A stretch of 64,000 nucleotides of DNA from contig NZ_KB894362.1 of the NCBI RefSeq assembly GCF_000374425.1, positions 1 through 64,000 on the forward strand, read 5' to 3'. Every line of letters starts with the position of its first letter. Position 1 is the stretch's first letter. This document shows positions 53,138 through 61,437 of the stretch, piece by piece. The translations under genes and the position numbers were made by a program. The notes under the pieces were generated by a model, which worked only from the letters and a program-made list of their open reading frames with translations, did no database searches and was not told where the DNA came from. Source of the DNA: Acinetobacter tjernbergiae DSM 14971 = CIP 107465 (GTDB lineage Bacteria > Pseudomonadota > Gammaproteobacteria > Pseudomonadales > Moraxellaceae).

Positions 53138-55727
53138 ATTCGTTCTCCATTCTGCATTCTGCATTTAACTTAATCAGCGTTTGCTCAAGTTGATGGTTTT
53201 CAATGTGATACGGTAATTGGCAAGATTGATCATTTTCAGCTCCCCACCGCAGGGTTAAAATCCCCTCTTGATTAGGAACACGTACATAAACCTGACCTGC
53301 TTGTCCAACCATACCAATCACCTCATTGTCTTGATTCAGTACATCAGCGCCCATTGGAATAATTTGCTGATTATTTAACTGACTTTGAATGAAAACACTG
53401 TAGCCTTTTCGAGTTTTAAAATTCAGTTTAACCATCGCACCTGCATAAGGCGCTATTCGTTGCTCTCCACCCTCTAACTCAATGTTATTCGCCATATTGG
53501 ATGGATCGAGTGCAAGATTATTAAACCGGAATGGGTTAATATTGGGTACTAAGACATAACCAAATCGATCAACCTTGCTATAAGGTGAACTTACAACTTT
53601 TGCACCTTTTGCCTCAATTAATGCAAATGTTTCACCCAAATAAGGACCAAAAGTTACCCCTCCTGAGTGAAGTGCGATTGCACCCGCTGCATTGAAAGAG
53701 TTTTGCCAATATTGATCGTTATATGATGTATTGAAGCCCAACTGAACATTTGAAAACCGCTTATATAGTCCAGCATTAAGTGTTTGATCACCATTAAAGT
53801 TGCCTCCTACACCTAGGTTATAATTTAGGCTGTAGTCACGATCTAATGCTCCGTTGACAGCAAGTTGATAATTATCACTATCATTACTCCGGTTATAATG
53901 TGCACTCAGAGTCGGAGTTCGAGGATTACGTTCACGTCCCAAAGGAATGTGTAAACTCAAGCCACCAAAATTATCAAAACGCTCCTCTTTAATCTCACCA
54001 CCATTCAGTGAATAAGTTTTTTGACGAGTATAATTTAGGCTTAAACTGACCACTCCAAAACTTTTGTTATATCCTGCTTGAAAAGAGGTATCTCGATCTC
54101 GCCCATCACGATAACTCTGCGTTGCGCCTGCGAGATAAAACGTCCCATACCGACCTAACTGTTGACTGACATTGACTTGAAATCGTGATTGTTGCAGATA
54201 ACTATTCGAAGTCCATGCACTTCCATTTTCTGAGGCATACTGTAAACCCAAGACATCACTAAACTCACGATAGCCTATCGTAGAATAACGATAACCAGCG
54301 ATGGCAATTGTGGTATTGGTTGGTTGAATGGTTTTACTATAAGTGATGTTCGCCATCCATCCGTCTACAGTCTCTTGCCCTGTTTCACTCGGTAAGCGCG
54401 CTCTTGAATAGGTCAAGTTGGAACCCAACGCACCAAGGTTACTTCCATATACACTGCCTAAAGCCACAGCTTGATAATCATTGCTCAGACGTAGACCACC
54501 ATTGAGGGTGATATTGTTATTCAGACCACGTTCATAATTTAAATCAGAGAAAAAAGCATTCTCACTGCGATCAAGATCGGTTCTACCCAAAGCAATACTA
54601 TAGTTCGAAAGACCAGATCGAAGTGACGTTGGAACGGCGGCATAAGGAACTTCTGTTGAATGTTTAGAACCATCCGCCTCAGTTACAATGACAGTCAGGT
54701 TTCCATCAAAATTTGTTGGATACAAATCACTGATTTCAAATGGACCAGGAGCAACCGTCAATTGATAGATCTCTCGACCATTTTGCTCAACTGATACTTT
54801 TGCATTACTTTGAGCCATCCCTCGAATCACAGGTGCATAGCCACGCATAGAATCAGGGCGCATACGCTCATCTGTCATCAAACTTAGGCCTTTAAATGAC
54901 AAGCCTGATAAGAACCGACCAGAAGTATACTGTTGCCCTAAGACCAATTGAGATTGCAGAGAAGCTATCGGGCGTTGCACATAACTTCGAATATGATCAA
55001 CTGTTGTATCATGCTGATTATTCATCGAAATATTAGATTGTTGTCGATACTGCCATTTACCAAAATTAATCCCACCATTTAAGCTGATAAATGCAGATTC
55101 ATAATTACTATTATTGATCCGATTTTCAGTTTGATAGTAGTTCCCTGTATAATTAATAAAGGCAATACTTGATCCTGCATCCAATTCTGCTGGATTTACA
55201 TAACCACGCGGAATATTTTTCATCAAACTCTGTGGTACAGTAAGGTTCAAACGTAATAATGAAAAATCAAAAACACTTTTACTCCCTTTAGCAACCTGCG
55301 CTAAAGTTAAGCATTTGATATCGCTAATTGCCTGAGGATTGGTCTCACGTAATTGTCGAAACTCAAGATCACCGAGAATTCCTGCTGTTTCAAGTAAATT
55401 TATTGGTAAGCATGCTTGTACACTTTCTTTGGCATCTTCATTTTTAGAAAAATATAAACTTTGTCGTTGAGTGAATCGCTCATTCACATAAATATCAACA
55501 GTATAAGATCCTTCCTCTAACTGATCTGGATGATTAAAACGCTCAATAAGCCGAGCGCTTAAACCACCCCCCTTAAATAAATTAGGATCAAAGGTATAAA
55601 GCTCTTCTGATTTCTCGGTTTTAGTATTTACAACTTCTGTTTGCGCTGCATACACTGTTTGCAAAAAAAGACCACTCACAATAACAGACAAAAAAGAACG
55701 CTGTACCAAATGGATATGTTTAGCCAT
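53121..55727 (-). CDS. Outer-membrane usher (FimD/PapC family)
   Basis: Usher of 868 residues through which pilus subunits are secreted and ordered. A signal peptide ends near VYAAQTE. The N-terminal domain begins with FDPNLFKGGGLSARLIERFN. The beta-barrel and plug include RGMAQSNAKVSVEQNGREIYQ and SDLYPTNFDGNLTV. The C-terminal domain ends with VRVPNQEGILTLRWGAENDQSC. The ATG at 55727 is preferred over 55796, because it precedes a proper signal peptide and has GGAAAGA nearby. It lies 22 bp after the first chaperone gene and overlaps the adhesin gene by 17 bp. Confidence 0.93.
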   Translation of the reverse strand: MAKHIHLVQRSFLSVIVSGLFLQTVYAAQTEVVNTKTEKSEELYTFDPNLFKGGGLSARLIERFNHPDQLEEGSYTVDIYVNERFTQRQSLYFSKNEDAKESVQACLPINLLETAGILGDLEFRQLRETNPQAISDIKCLTLAQVAKGSKSVFDFSLLRLNLTVPQSLMKNIPRGYVNPAELDAGSSIAFINYTGNYYQTENRINNSNYESAFISLNGGINFGKWQYRQQSNISMNNQHDTTVDHIRSYVQRPIASLQSQLVLGQQYTSGRFLSGLSFKGLSLMTDERMRPDSMRGYAPVIRGMAQSNAKVSVEQNGREIYQLTVAPGPFEISDLYPTNFDGNLTVIVTEADGSKHSTEVPYAAVPTSLRSGLSNYSIALGRTDLDRSENAFFSDLNYERGLNNNITLNGGLRLSNDYQAVALGSVYGSNLGALGSNLTYSRARLPSETGQETVDGWMANITYSKTIQPTNTTIAIAGYRYSTIGYREFSDVLGLQYASENGSAWTSNSYLQQSRFQVNVSQQLGRYGTFYLAGATQSYRDGRDRDTSFQAGYNKSFGVVSLSLNYTRQKTYSLNGGEIKEERFDNFGGLSLHIPLGRERNPRTPTLSAHYNRSNDSDNYQLAVNGALDRDYSLNYNLGVGGNFNGDQTLNAGLYKRFSNVQLGFNTSYNDQYWQNSFNAAGAIALHSGGVTFGPYLGETFALIEAKGAKVVSSPYSKVDRFGYVLVPNINPFRFNNLALDPSNMANNIELEGGEQRIAPYAGAMVKLNFKTRKGYSVFIQSQLNNQQIIPMGADVLNQDNEVIGMVGQAGQVYVRVPNQEGILTLRWGAENDQSCQLPYHIENHQLEQTLIKLNAECRMENEYETNK

Positions 55728-55749
55728 ATTCGTCTTTCCATGCTTATGA

Positions 55750-56496
55750 TTATTTTTGTGCTTTGATATCGTAGTGAATATAAGCTCCATAATCATTCAC
55801 CAAACGCACTGTCACTTTCGCTTGATCAGGTGCAGAGATATTTTGCTCTAATAACCACTTTTCGCTTGATTTCGGCGCAATCATTGAAATACTTTTCGTT
55901 TTAATTTCTTTTGGGCCTATTTTGACTGTCGCTCGAGTTAAATTAGCGTAATACCCTGTTGGATTTTGAATTTCCAGCCATGAACCTTGCTGATTATTCG
56001 ATATATTAAAATTCAATTCCTGAGGAAGGTCTTGAACTTTACCTACAATCGTATTTGGGCGATAAAAAACTTTGAGACGATTTTTAACGAGTAATACCAA
56101 CCTATTCTCATCAATCATTTTTTTATCCATCGCTGGAATTTGCTTGAAATTCAAATAAAAAATTGATTCTCGATCTTTTGGTAATTTGTCATCGCCAATA
56201 TAGGTTAGACGTGCCATTTGCCCAGTATTGGAGTTAACACGAAATACTTGAGGATTTACACTAAAAGGAGCATCTGCTGTTTCTGGGGTTGAATCAATAT
56301 TGCCTTTATCTAGCCAAACCTGAACCAAAAAACTTAGATTACTATTATTACTAAATTGAAGTGTTTTTTGCTGCGTCTCTGCAGGAAAAATAACACGAGT
56401 TCCCGTCATAACAACATCAGCATGGGAAAGTTGAACACTGCACAATGCACCACACCAATACAGCAAACCAGTCCAAAATCTTGAAGTCATGACCAC
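55750..56496 (-). CDS. Fimbrial chaperone (PapD-like), first copy
   Basis: Periplasmic chaperone of about 248 residues. The signal peptide is FWTGLLYWCGALCSVQLSHA. The mature part begins DVVMTGTRVIFPAETQQKTLQF. The family motif DRESIFYLNFKQIPA and KVFYRPNTIVG hold the subunit-binding residues. I use the GTG at 56496, with AAGGA 7 bp upstream; the ATG at 56490 is equally plausible. It is the first complete gene of the fimbrial operon. A strong hairpin separates it from the pilin remnant. Confidence 0.9.
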   Translation of the reverse strand: MVMTSRFWTGLLYWCGALCSVQLSHADVVMTGTRVIFPAETQQKTLQFSNNSNLSFLVQVWLDKGNIDSTPETADAPFSVNPQVFRVNSNTGQMARLTYIGDDKLPKDRESIFYLNFKQIPAMDKKMIDENRLVLLVKNRLKVFYRPNTIVGKVQDLPQELNFNISNNQQGSWLEIQNPTGYYANLTRATVKIGPKEIKTKSISMIAPKSSEKWLLEQNISAPDQAKVTVRLVNDYGAYIHYDIKAQK

Positions 56497-56535
56497 AGTA
56501 TTTTCCTTCTTTATTTCCTTAAAAGAAAAAGATTT

Positions 56536-56565
56536 GCTATATGCTTGTTCAAACAAGCATATAGC
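56536..56565 (-). promoter_or_regulatory. Intercistronic hairpin between pilin and chaperone genes
   Basis: A perfect 14-bp inverted repeat, GCTATATGCTTGTT / AACAAGCATATAGC, with a two-base loop. It is followed on the minus strand by a T-rich stretch. Such stem-loops after major pilin genes commonly attenuate transcription or stabilise pilin mRNA, so subunits outnumber the usher. Confidence 0.75.
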
Positions 56566-56577
56566 TGATAAAAATTA

Positions 56578-56895
56578 TTATGGGTAAATAACTTCATAAT
56601 CAGTAACAGCAGTTACACTCCCCGCAGCAGCAGCAGCTTTCGCATAATATTGAGCAGTCAAATTATATGCTGCTGATCCGCCAGATGTGGTTGCTGTAGC
56701 TGAAGTTGCAATGCCAGTGTTAAATACAATCGGTGAGCTACCAGCGCTACCACTTAATAATTGAACCGAAACACCCGTTGCAGTTGATGCAGGTGTTAAT
56801 CCAAGATTTGCACCATCGGGATTATGAGCAGCAAAACGTACAGCAACATCATCAGCTGTCGTGCTACAACCTGAAATATTAAACGAAATTAACAT
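56578..56895 (-). pseudogene. Major fimbrial subunit lacking its 5' half
   Basis: The open frame encodes 105 residues resembling the C-terminal half of a type-1 pilin: LISFNISGC with the second conserved cysteine, DVAVRFAAHNPDGANLGLTP, ATGVSVQLL and the closing YYAKAAAAAG then VTAVTDYEVIYP. Type-1 pilins have about 170-185 residues; the signal peptide, first cysteine and donor strand are absent. A TAA lies directly before the ATG at 56895, so no longer frame exists. The 5' half was lost, probably by deletion. No other pilin gene is present in the window. Confidence 0.8.
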
Positions 56896-57215
56896 TTACA
56901 TAAAAAAATGTGATAAAAAACACGTTCTTTGGCTTAATCTAACAAAATTTATAAAGGATATATTGACAATAATGATTTAAAAATTGACATTTGATTAGCA
57001 ATTACTAATATTAAAAATTAATCAGCAATTTAAATGAACCAGTTGATATAACTAGTCAGAAATTAGTTGTTTTTAATTAAAGAAATTTCCTCTACATTTG
57101 CATGATAAAAATTATCGTTAACAGCAAAGATTTAATATTTTACTTTAGCAATTATTTAGTGACGCAATTTAGTTTATTTTTATACATTTACTATAATGGT
57201 GAAAAATTCAAACAT
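56896..57215. other. AT-rich gap upstream of the truncated pilin
   Basis: No pilin signal sequence or other credible gene is present. The stretch is AT-rich, and one edge marks the deletion junction that removed the start of the pilin gene. I see no promoter clear enough to call for the fimbrial operon. Confidence 0.5.
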
Positions 57216-57247
57216 AAAAAAACCCTTGTAAATACAAGGGTTTTTTT
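57216..57247 (-). terminator. Terminator after the second tRNA pair
   Basis: The stem AACCCTTGTA / TACAAGGGTT with T runs on both strands lies 8 bp beyond the distal tRNA-Trp. Confidence 0.85.
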
Positions 57248-57254
57248 ATTAATT

Positions 57255-57328
57255 TGGCAGAGGATCAAGGACTCGAACCTTGACGAACGGTTTTGGAGAC
57301 CGTCATGCTACCATTACACCAATCCTCT
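57255..57328 (-). tRNA. tRNA-Trp (CCA anticodon), distal copy
   Basis: A 74-base gene including the encoded CCA end. The acceptor stem is AGAGGAT / ATCCTCT, the anticodon stem-loop ACGGT-CTCCAAA-ACCGT gives anticodon CCA, and the T arm is CAAGG-TTCGAGT-CCTTG with discriminator G. The D arm is short (GTGT...GCAT). The sequence is identical to 57629-57702. Confidence 0.9.
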
Positions 57329-57393
57329 ATAACGGCATGATTAATTCATCTCTGACTTAATCATAAAAAATAAGAATACTTACTTTTTAAATT

Positions 57394-57478
57394 TGGTGGG
57401 GGCGAAGAGACTCGAACTCTTACACCTTGCGGCGCTGGAACCTAAATCCAGTGCGTCTACCAATTTCGCCACGCCCCC
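57394..57478 (-). tRNA. tRNA-Leu (TAG anticodon), distal copy
   Basis: An 85-base class II tRNA with a long variable arm. The acceptor stem is GGGGGCG / CGCCCCC, and the anticodon loop TTTAGGT gives TAG. The CCA end is encoded. It is identical to the copy at 57771-57855 and lies about 65 bp upstream of tRNA-Trp. Confidence 0.93.
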
Positions 57479-57591
57479 AATGGATGTGTATATTAGTGAT
57501 AAACTTTCTTGCTGACAAGTCCTTTTTATAAAAAAAACATGCATCTGAACGCTAATGCTTTTTTCATATACAAATGAAAAAATGCAGAAAT

Positions 57592-57622
57592 AAAAAAAGG
57601 AACTTTAAACAAAGCTCCTTTC
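57592..57622 (-). terminator. Terminator after the proximal tRNA-Trp
   Basis: On the minus strand AAAGGAGCTTTG...AGTTCCTTT is followed by TTTTA, directly after the proximal tRNA-Trp. The two tRNA pairs are therefore probably separate units. Confidence 0.65.
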
Positions 57623-57628
57623 TATATT

Positions 57629-57702
57629 TGGCAGAGGATCAAGGACTCGAACCTTGACGAACGGTTTTGGAGACCGTCATGCTACCATTACACCAATCCT
57701 CT
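57629..57702 (-). tRNA. tRNA-Trp (CCA anticodon), proximal copy
   Basis: Identical to the gene at 57255-57328, 374 bp away, with the same cloverleaf and anticodon loop CTCCAAA. Flanking bases are also shared, showing a tandem duplication of the Leu-Trp pair. Confidence 0.9.
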
Positions 57703-57744
57703 ATAACGGCATGACTAACCCATTTCTGACTTAATCATAAAAAA

Positions 57745-57764
57745 AGCAAGATACTCTTGCTTCT
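57745..57764 (-). terminator. Hairpin between proximal tRNA-Leu and tRNA-Trp
   Basis: The stem AAGCAAG / CTTGCTT is followed by TTTTT on the minus strand. The corresponding site in the distal copy has lost most of the stem. It may terminate partially or guide processing. Confidence 0.55.
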
Positions 57765-57770
57765 TAAATT

Positions 57771-57855
57771 TGGTGGGGGCGAAGAGACTCGAACTCTTAC
57801 ACCTTGCGGCGCTGGAACCTAAATCCAGTGCGTCTACCAATTTCGCCACGCCCCC
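57771..57855 (-). tRNA. tRNA-Leu (TAG anticodon), proximal copy
   Basis: Identical to the gene at 57394-57478, with the same class II structure and encoded CCA. It is the first gene of the duplicated tRNA block. Confidence 0.93.
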
Positions 57856-57955
57856 GATGGGTATGCATATTAGTGAGAAACATGCTTTATGACAAGCCTT
57901 TCTGATAAAAAACCCTACCAAATGAACATATAATATTCAAATCAAGTATTTATGT

Positions 57956-58786
57956 TTATTTTTGCAGCAAATTAATCATATTTAAACAATGTTTTACTTC
58001 AACAACGGAGTTCAAACGCCGTTCTTTATGTTTCTGCAATAGACCATTTAGCAAAGGTAAAAAACACTGCAACTCATTAGGCAATTGAATCTCTAATTCT
58101 TGGCAATGTAAAACTGCCCAATCATGATAATTTTTTGCACATAATCTCTTTTGAGACAACCATTCATAAAGAATAATGCCGAATGCATATAAATCAGTTT
58201 GCGCGGTTTTCGGCTGCCCATGGAAAAGTTCAGGTGCCATATAACGTGGCGTCGCCGTTAAACTCTGTATTGAATGTTCTAATTTGCAACTTTGCTCAAA
58301 ATCAATCAATTTACATGAATTTTCATATAATCTGAAATGTTCAACTTTTAAGTCTCCATGAATCCAACCCAGTTGATGCATACTGCCCAGCGCATCTAAT
58401 GCAATGAGAATCTTGAGCTGAATCGCTTCAGTATTCGCTACATTTACAATCGTATCGAAAAATTGATTTGTATCAAGGCTGAGTAACCCTACCCCACACT
58501 CAGGAAAATCCATGCCATTTGTAATATCCCGAAGCTGAATAATTTGATGCGCTAATAAAAAAGTTTGCTCAGTTTGAGCATGTTGTTGATAGAAATCTAA
58601 TTCACGCTGAAAAGCTTGCTCCAACACAGCATGGGTATTCGCTAAATGGAATTTGAGCCAATACTGTTGCTGTGCGACCTGAAAAGTATATAAACGCCGC
58701 CCAAATGCATAACTCTCAGATTTGGTTGTTAAAGTTAAACCATCCCATTGAATGTTTGAATCAGAGATCCACGTAGTAAAAATCAT
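57956..58786 (-). CDS. Protein-kinase-like protein
   Basis: Kinase-fold protein of 276 residues. The ATP lysine is probably Lys45 in YWLKFH, the catalytic loop is WIHGDLKVEHF (Asp145), the metal motif is LIDFEQS (DFE in place of DFG, 162-164) and the APE motif is in ATPRYMAPELFHG. The usual Asn five residues after the catalytic Asp is His150, so phosphotransfer is less certain. It overlaps the patatin gene by 26 bp and follows it in the same direction. No membrane segment is visible. Ser/Thr kinase or small-molecule kinase activity are both possible. Confidence 0.8.
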   Translation of the reverse strand: MIFTTWISDSNIQWDGLTLTTKSESYAFGRRLYTFQVAQQQYWLKFHLANTHAVLEQAFQRELDFYQQHAQTEQTFLLAHQIIQLRDITNGMDFPECGVGLLSLDTNQFFDTIVNVANTEAIQLKILIALDALGSMHQLGWIHGDLKVEHFRLYENSCKLIDFEQSCKLEHSIQSLTATPRYMAPELFHGQPKTAQTDLYAFGIILYEWLSQKRLCAKNYHDWAVLHCQELEIQLPNELQCFLPLLNGLLQKHKERRLNSVVEVKHCLNMINLLQK

Positions 58787-60269
58787 TCTGCTGCTTTTCT
58801 TGCTGCTTTCGCAATGATGTTAAACAATGCTCAATGGTTTTACCAATCCGTGCATGTATTTCGATGGAGGAAATTTTAGGCCATGTTGCCCTTTCACCCT
58901 CTTGCTGTAATATTTTAAAAAGCTTTGGACGTGGGTTTTTGAGCATGTAATGATAATGCCGAAGTCCATACTTGGCGATAATATTCACATCCCCATAGTA
59001 ACGTTGTCCTAAGATTCCATAGCCATGATCTAAAATACGGCGAATCGGAAAAAAATCCCCCATATAATGGCGTGTTAGGTCGAGAAACTCCATCGCAATC
59101 GCTTTGCCCTGATGCCGAATAATTCGCTCAGGCCAACTCAGTACGTCTCGACGAAATCGTTCCGTATCACTTTGCATAAAGGGCACAATATGTGGGTTTA
59201 CTTGGCTAGCAATGGTGTAATTAATGTTATACAAGCGTGCCATTTTTTCCTGTGGAAAATCACTGCGCATGCTTCCATCCACCCATTTTGTATTGGCTAG
59301 ATAAGGCGTATGTTGACCATCATAACGCTTACTGGTTAAATGCACAGGTGGAAATAATACAGGTACAGCACAAGAAGCTAAAACCGCACTCCAAACTAAA
59401 ACATTTGGTGCAGTCAGTGCATTCATAATTCGTGGATTTTGTGCCGTGTTGTAAGGTGCAATCACAATATTAATATGGCGTTTTGACTGCTGGTAGGCTT
59501 CTGCAAATGTTACATCTCCTAGATTTTGCATTAGAAATTTTTTCAAATACATCACATCAGCAACTCCACCATTCTCTCGAATCAATTCAGTCATTTTTCT
59601 GAATTTAAAGGCATCACTAAAAAAGTGCTCACCTTTCAGTAATTCAGGAACTTTATCCGCTGCTGATACGCCTAACATACCTGTCATGATTGCCCCTGCA
59701 CTTGAACCAGATAGCACACGCGGCATCAGATCTTGTTCAAGTAAAACCTTACACACACCTGTATGAAATAACCCAAGTGTTGCACCTCCAGAAAACATGA
59801 GTGCGGGTTGACCATAAGCCTTTTGGCATTCTTCAAAAAATTGAATCTTTTCTTTAAGTTGAAAGGTAATACATTCACTAACAGCCAAATAGCGAAGGCA
59901 TTCACTCATCTCTTCCACATAATTTTCGATAATTCTTTTGGTGCCAATATAAGTTTGAGCAAACAACATTGGATGCCCGATATTGGCAAAATCATAGGAC
60001 AAGCCTTCACGTAGAACATAGATTAAATCTAAAGTGCGATGCTGTATTCGATATTTTTTTAATAAGTTATATCGTTTAGATAAAATTTCTGCATCAAAAT
60101 AAGGCGATTGATTGTCATATTTCCAAGCTTCATAACCTGATTCTTCGTCCAGTTTTAGTGCAATTTCTTTCCATTCCGCATAAGAACTCGCATGTTTCAG
60201 ACTTTCTTTTAATGTAGAAACTCTATGTGACTGATATATATTCTTATTATATTTAAATTTATTGAACAT
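58761..60269 (-). CDS. Patatin-like phospholipase with DUF3336 domain
   Basis: Protein of 502 residues. The N-terminal DUF3336-like helical region occupies about 1-150. The patatin domain has the oxyanion motif SGGATLGLFHTGV (160-172) and the nucleophile elbow GSSAG with Ser190. The second catalytic residue is the Asp of VDGSMRSDFP. It hydrolyses acyl ester bonds of phospholipids or triacylglycerols, acting at membranes or lipid droplets. Acinetobacter stores neutral lipids, which would give it a substrate. It is translationally coupled to a kinase-like gene, so the kinase may regulate it. That link is inference. Confidence 0.9.
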   Translation of the reverse strand: MFNKFKYNKNIYQSHRVSTLKESLKHASSYAEWKEIALKLDEESGYEAWKYDNQSPYFDAEILSKRYNLLKKYRIQHRTLDLIYVLREGLSYDFANIGHPMLFAQTYIGTKRIIENYVEEMSECLRYLAVSECITFQLKEKIQFFEECQKAYGQPALMFSGGATLGLFHTGVCKVLLEQDLMPRVLSGSSAGAIMTGMLGVSAADKVPELLKGEHFFSDAFKFRKMTELIRENGGVADVMYLKKFLMQNLGDVTFAEAYQQSKRHINIVIAPYNTAQNPRIMNALTAPNVLVWSAVLASCAVPVLFPPVHLTSKRYDGQHTPYLANTKWVDGSMRSDFPQEKMARLYNINYTIASQVNPHIVPFMQSDTERFRRDVLSWPERIIRHQGKAIAMEFLDLTRHYMGDFFPIRRILDHGYGILGQRYYGDVNIIAKYGLRHYHYMLKNPRPKLFKILQQEGERATWPKISSIEIHARIGKTIEHCLTSLRKQQEKQQNDFYYVDL

Positions 60270-60447
60270 TATCCTTCCTTATTTTTCATTATCATCTTTT
60301 CATCTCGCACTTATACAATGCAAAAAGCAACACTAACAATCAAGGGTAAAATTGATCGATTCCAATATTTTTCATGATATTTTCTGCATTTCGACTATAG
60401 CGATGATAGTATCCCTATTCATTAATCACTGAGTTTGGTTTGTGTTT

Positions 60448-61332
60448 ATGGCTATTCTTGATTTACCCGAATCTATTATCCAATCGTTATCCAGTGTTTT
60501 GACACAGTTACAACAAGTTCTACCTGCACTCAAACAACCCACAGATTTTTCGGCAATTGCATTTCGATGGGAAAATCAACAATTGCTTGCAATTCAACAA
60601 CCTAAAAAAATGTATTTAGAAGATTTGAAAGGCATTGAACGCCAAAAAGCCAAGATTATTCAAAATACTTTACAGTTTCTCAATGGTTTACCTGCGAATG
60701 ACGTTTTACTCACAGGTTCACGCGGTACAGGGAAATCATCGATTGTTCGTGCCTTACTCACAGCATATTCAGCACAGGGTTTGCGTTTAATTGAAATTGA
60801 GCGAGATGATCTTTCTGATTTACCTAAAATTCAAAAATTAATTGAACATCGTCCTGAAAAATTTATTGTTTATTGTGACGATCTTGCGTTTAACGCAGAA
60901 GATGAAAATTATCGTAGTTTAAAAAGTGTCTTAGATGGTTCACTTCAATCGGGTTCAAGCAATTTTATTATTTATGCGACCAGTAATCGCCGTCATTTAT
61001 TGCCTGAGTTTATGCATGAAAATACGCCAGTGCGTAAAGTTGATGTTCCTCAATATACAGAATTACATCCACAAGAAGCGATCGAGGAAAAAATTTCACT
61101 GTCCGATCGTTTTGGCATGTGGCTTTCCTTCTATCCCATGGATCAACAACTGTATTTAGAAATTGTTGAGCACTATATCGTTCAAGCCAATTTAGAATAT
61201 AACGATATCGTCCGTGCTGAAAGTTTGAAATGGTGCCAAGCACGTGGGCAACGTTCAGGACGTGCAGCCTATCAGTTCTCTAAGCATTGGATCGGTTCGC
61301 AAAACCTTGAAAAATTGTCTAACAAAGCTTAG
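60448..61332 (+). CDS. DUF815 family AAA+ ATPase
   Basis: ATPase of 294 residues in the DUF815 family. Walker A is GSRGTGKS (90-97) and Walker B lies in FIVYCDDLAFN. A sensor-like IIYATSNRRHLLPEFM follows. The C-terminal part has LSDRFGMWLSFYPMDQQLYLEIVEHY. I use the ATG at 60448; a GTG at 60442 is in frame. It is divergent from the patatin gene with about 180 bp between. The function of the family is poorly known, and it probably remodels a protein partner. Confidence 0.88.
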   Translation: MAILDLPESIIQSLSSVLTQLQQVLPALKQPTDFSAIAFRWENQQLLAIQQPKKMYLEDLKGIERQKAKIIQNTLQFLNGLPANDVLLTGSRGTGKSSIVRALLTAYSAQGLRLIEIERDDLSDLPKIQKLIEHRPEKFIVYCDDLAFNAEDENYRSLKSVLDGSLQSGSSNFIIYATSNRRHLLPEFMHENTPVRKVDVPQYTELHPQEAIEEKISLSDRFGMWLSFYPMDQQLYLEIVEHYIVQANLEYNDIVRAESLKWCQARGQRSGRAAYQFSKHWIGSQNLEKLSNKA

Positions 61333-61437
61333 GGAGATTGTCCTAAAAAGCTTTGGCTTTGTCCTTATTTCCGCTTAGCAAAGGCAATTGTTTTTCATAA
61401 CCTAGCTTTTCAGTATGGAAAGAACGTAGGAAACAAG

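Noticed and set aside
57102..57332. Open frame of 76 codons upstream of the fimbrial region
   Set aside because: It runs into the tRNA-Trp gene and a terminator and has no ribosome-binding site.
57715..57921. Open frame with GGVAKLVDALDLGSSAARCK
   Set aside because: This is the standard spurious translation of a tRNA-Leu gene and its flanks.
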